64,000 nt of DNA from Ophiura sarsii (lineage: Eukaryota; Echinodermata; Ophiuroidea; Amphilepidida; Ophiuridae): positions 29,899,798 through 29,963,797 of the forward strand of contig CM069442.1 in assembly GCA_035610835.1 (NCBI GenBank), read 5' to 3'. The position numbers and the translations under genes are program-made. Position 1 is the first letter of the stretch. The number at the start of each line of letters is the position of its first letter. The notes beneath the pieces are model-generated. The model was given only the letters and a program-made list of their open reading frames with translations, had not been told where the DNA came from and ran no database searches. Positions 62,974-64,000 of the stretch are shown one piece after another.

Positions 62974-64000
62974 CTGGTGGGAAAATCATAGGGACAAATT
63001 TGTCTCGTGAATATTTGGTGGGGGAAGGTATAGGTATTTGCGAATTGGGACCACATCAAATGATTGAATTAGTAAATTTTATACGATTATTCACCTTTTT
63101 AGAAAAATCGGACTGGCATTTAGGCAACGAAAAAAAGAGGCAAACGAACCTCTCAGGTCGGGTCGGTCATTCGGGCTTTTTGTTTTTCCTTGAAAATGGC
63201 TGTAAAAATCACACACAAAAAATGTTAAAGTTTTAAAGCAAAAAAAAAAAAAAAAAATGGGTCGGTATTCATTTGCACATGAATTTGTTTCCACTGATTT
63301 CTTTTTTTTCGTCGCCTTATGGGTTTTTTTTAAACCAAAACCGGACTAAAGAATTCTTGTGAAAAAGTGACCACCCTACCTTTGTGAAGTAGTTCATCCT
63401 TGTATAACATATACAGTCAGCTGTAGAACGGGGCCCCGTTTCAATTGAGGGCGCTCTAAAACGATGGGTGTACGTAACCAATGTAACGCACACCCGTTAA
63501 TTTGCGCAATGATTGAATTTTCGCCTTTTACCCTAATTATCTGCATAAAAAGTAACTATCCATCGAGTTGAGAGCAGCATAAGGTACCAGAACTCCTTGC
63601 GACATCCAGTTCGATAATTTAATTTAATCTTTGACACCAACATCACACGACACAAGCTTAAATTATGTCTTTTTGACCGGTTTGCTGCGATGAGACCACC
63701 ATTTTCTAGACGAGATTACACCATTTTATAGAATTTTTAGGGGAAGTGTGATAATTTTTACATTAAGTATAAGCCCTATAGTATTCAGAAATGATGTATT
63801 TGTAACTATTATCTCTGTGATAAGAGAGTTATTTCGTTGTTTAAAACCGGCAAAATCGGCTTTTTATGAATTTCGAAAAATTACTGTGACGTGAGGCCGT
63901 TCCCTTGGAAACGCAGTCCCATTCCCAAGCCCGCCCTCTATTTAAAAGTGTTTTTTGTTCGTATTCTGGCGGGCGACGCACTTCCGTCACTTCATGAACC
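62974..64000 (-). other. Intron upstream of exon a
   Basis: No exon with Walker A (GxxGxGKS/T) is seen on the minus strand up to the window end, so the preceding exon lies outside. It contains the small fold-back at 63121-63319; the rest (63,320-64,000) is unremarkable. Confidence 0.7.
63121..63319. mobile_element. ~200-bp MITE (TIR TAGGC(A/G)ACGAAAAAAA)
   Basis: Left TAGGCAACGAAAAAAAG and right TTTTTTTTCGTCGCCTTA are inverted. The interior has AGGTCGGGTCGGTCATTCGG and an 18-A run. End design and GGTCGGTCGG motifs resemble the 53944-54267 MITE. Confidence 0.65.

Noticed and set aside
62823..63236. 137-codon plus-strand frame
   Set aside because: It is antisense to exon a of the transporter and runs on into a MITE.

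Overview
The window is eukaryotic, and by its character animal, genomic DNA. It is AT-rich and packed with TIR-type transposon debris. Its only gene is spread over at least ten short exons with GT-AG introns. The exons read as an ABCG-family half transporter most like ABCG2. I cannot fix the species. The gene family and the MITE-rich landscape fit a marine invertebrate such as an echinoderm or hemichordate, but that is inference.

Gene: one gene lies on the minus strand across the whole window. Its 5' exons (Walker A and upstream) lie beyond 64,000 and its 3' end lies before position 1. In transcript order the exons are 62821-62973, 61941-62098, 45788-45939, 45105-45203, 43367-43644, 42195-42260, 40323-40408, 3168-3257, 909-1033 and 1-118 (partial). 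All nine junctions keep frame, giving about 441 codons from just after the Q-loop through the signature motif, Walker B, D-loop and H-switch, then the linker and TM helices 1-4. Decayed partial duplicates of exons sit beside three of these exons.

Main feature: the 37-kb intron between 40323-40408 and 3168-3257 holds a 35.5-kb tandem array (3667-39175). It is made of 15 copies of a 2,131-bp non-coding element, here called S, separated by 13 copies of a 271-272-bp MITE, here called M. The array begins and ends with a complete M and is flanked by TA on both sides, as if the whole block were one Tc1/mariner-type insertion. S has its own imperfect ~57-bp terminal inverted repeats and a central fold-back whose arms each carry a tRNA-like sequence pointing outward. 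Both keep Pol III A and B boxes but have lost the anticodon and acceptor stems, so the intron holds 30 potential Pol III promoters. Three S-S junctions lack M and carry CATG, CATG and CAG, which look like cut-and-paste excision footprints. The array sits inside an older MITE, itself apparently inside another repeat.

Other regions: 1.6-3.1 kb holds two mariner-type non-autonomous elements. 40.5-41.3 kb holds a decayed mariner with recognisable transposase motifs. 41.5-56 kb is a mosaic of MITEs, fold-backs and degenerate minisatellites, with a (TATAC)n microsatellite. 56.7-60.3 kb is a 20-copy, 180-bp minisatellite with a three-unit higher-order pattern. 60.4-61.5 kb holds a 260-bp duplication and a 16-bp minisatellite. 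I found no functional RNA gene, CRISPR array or second protein-coding gene. Alignments and repeat comparisons were made by eye.
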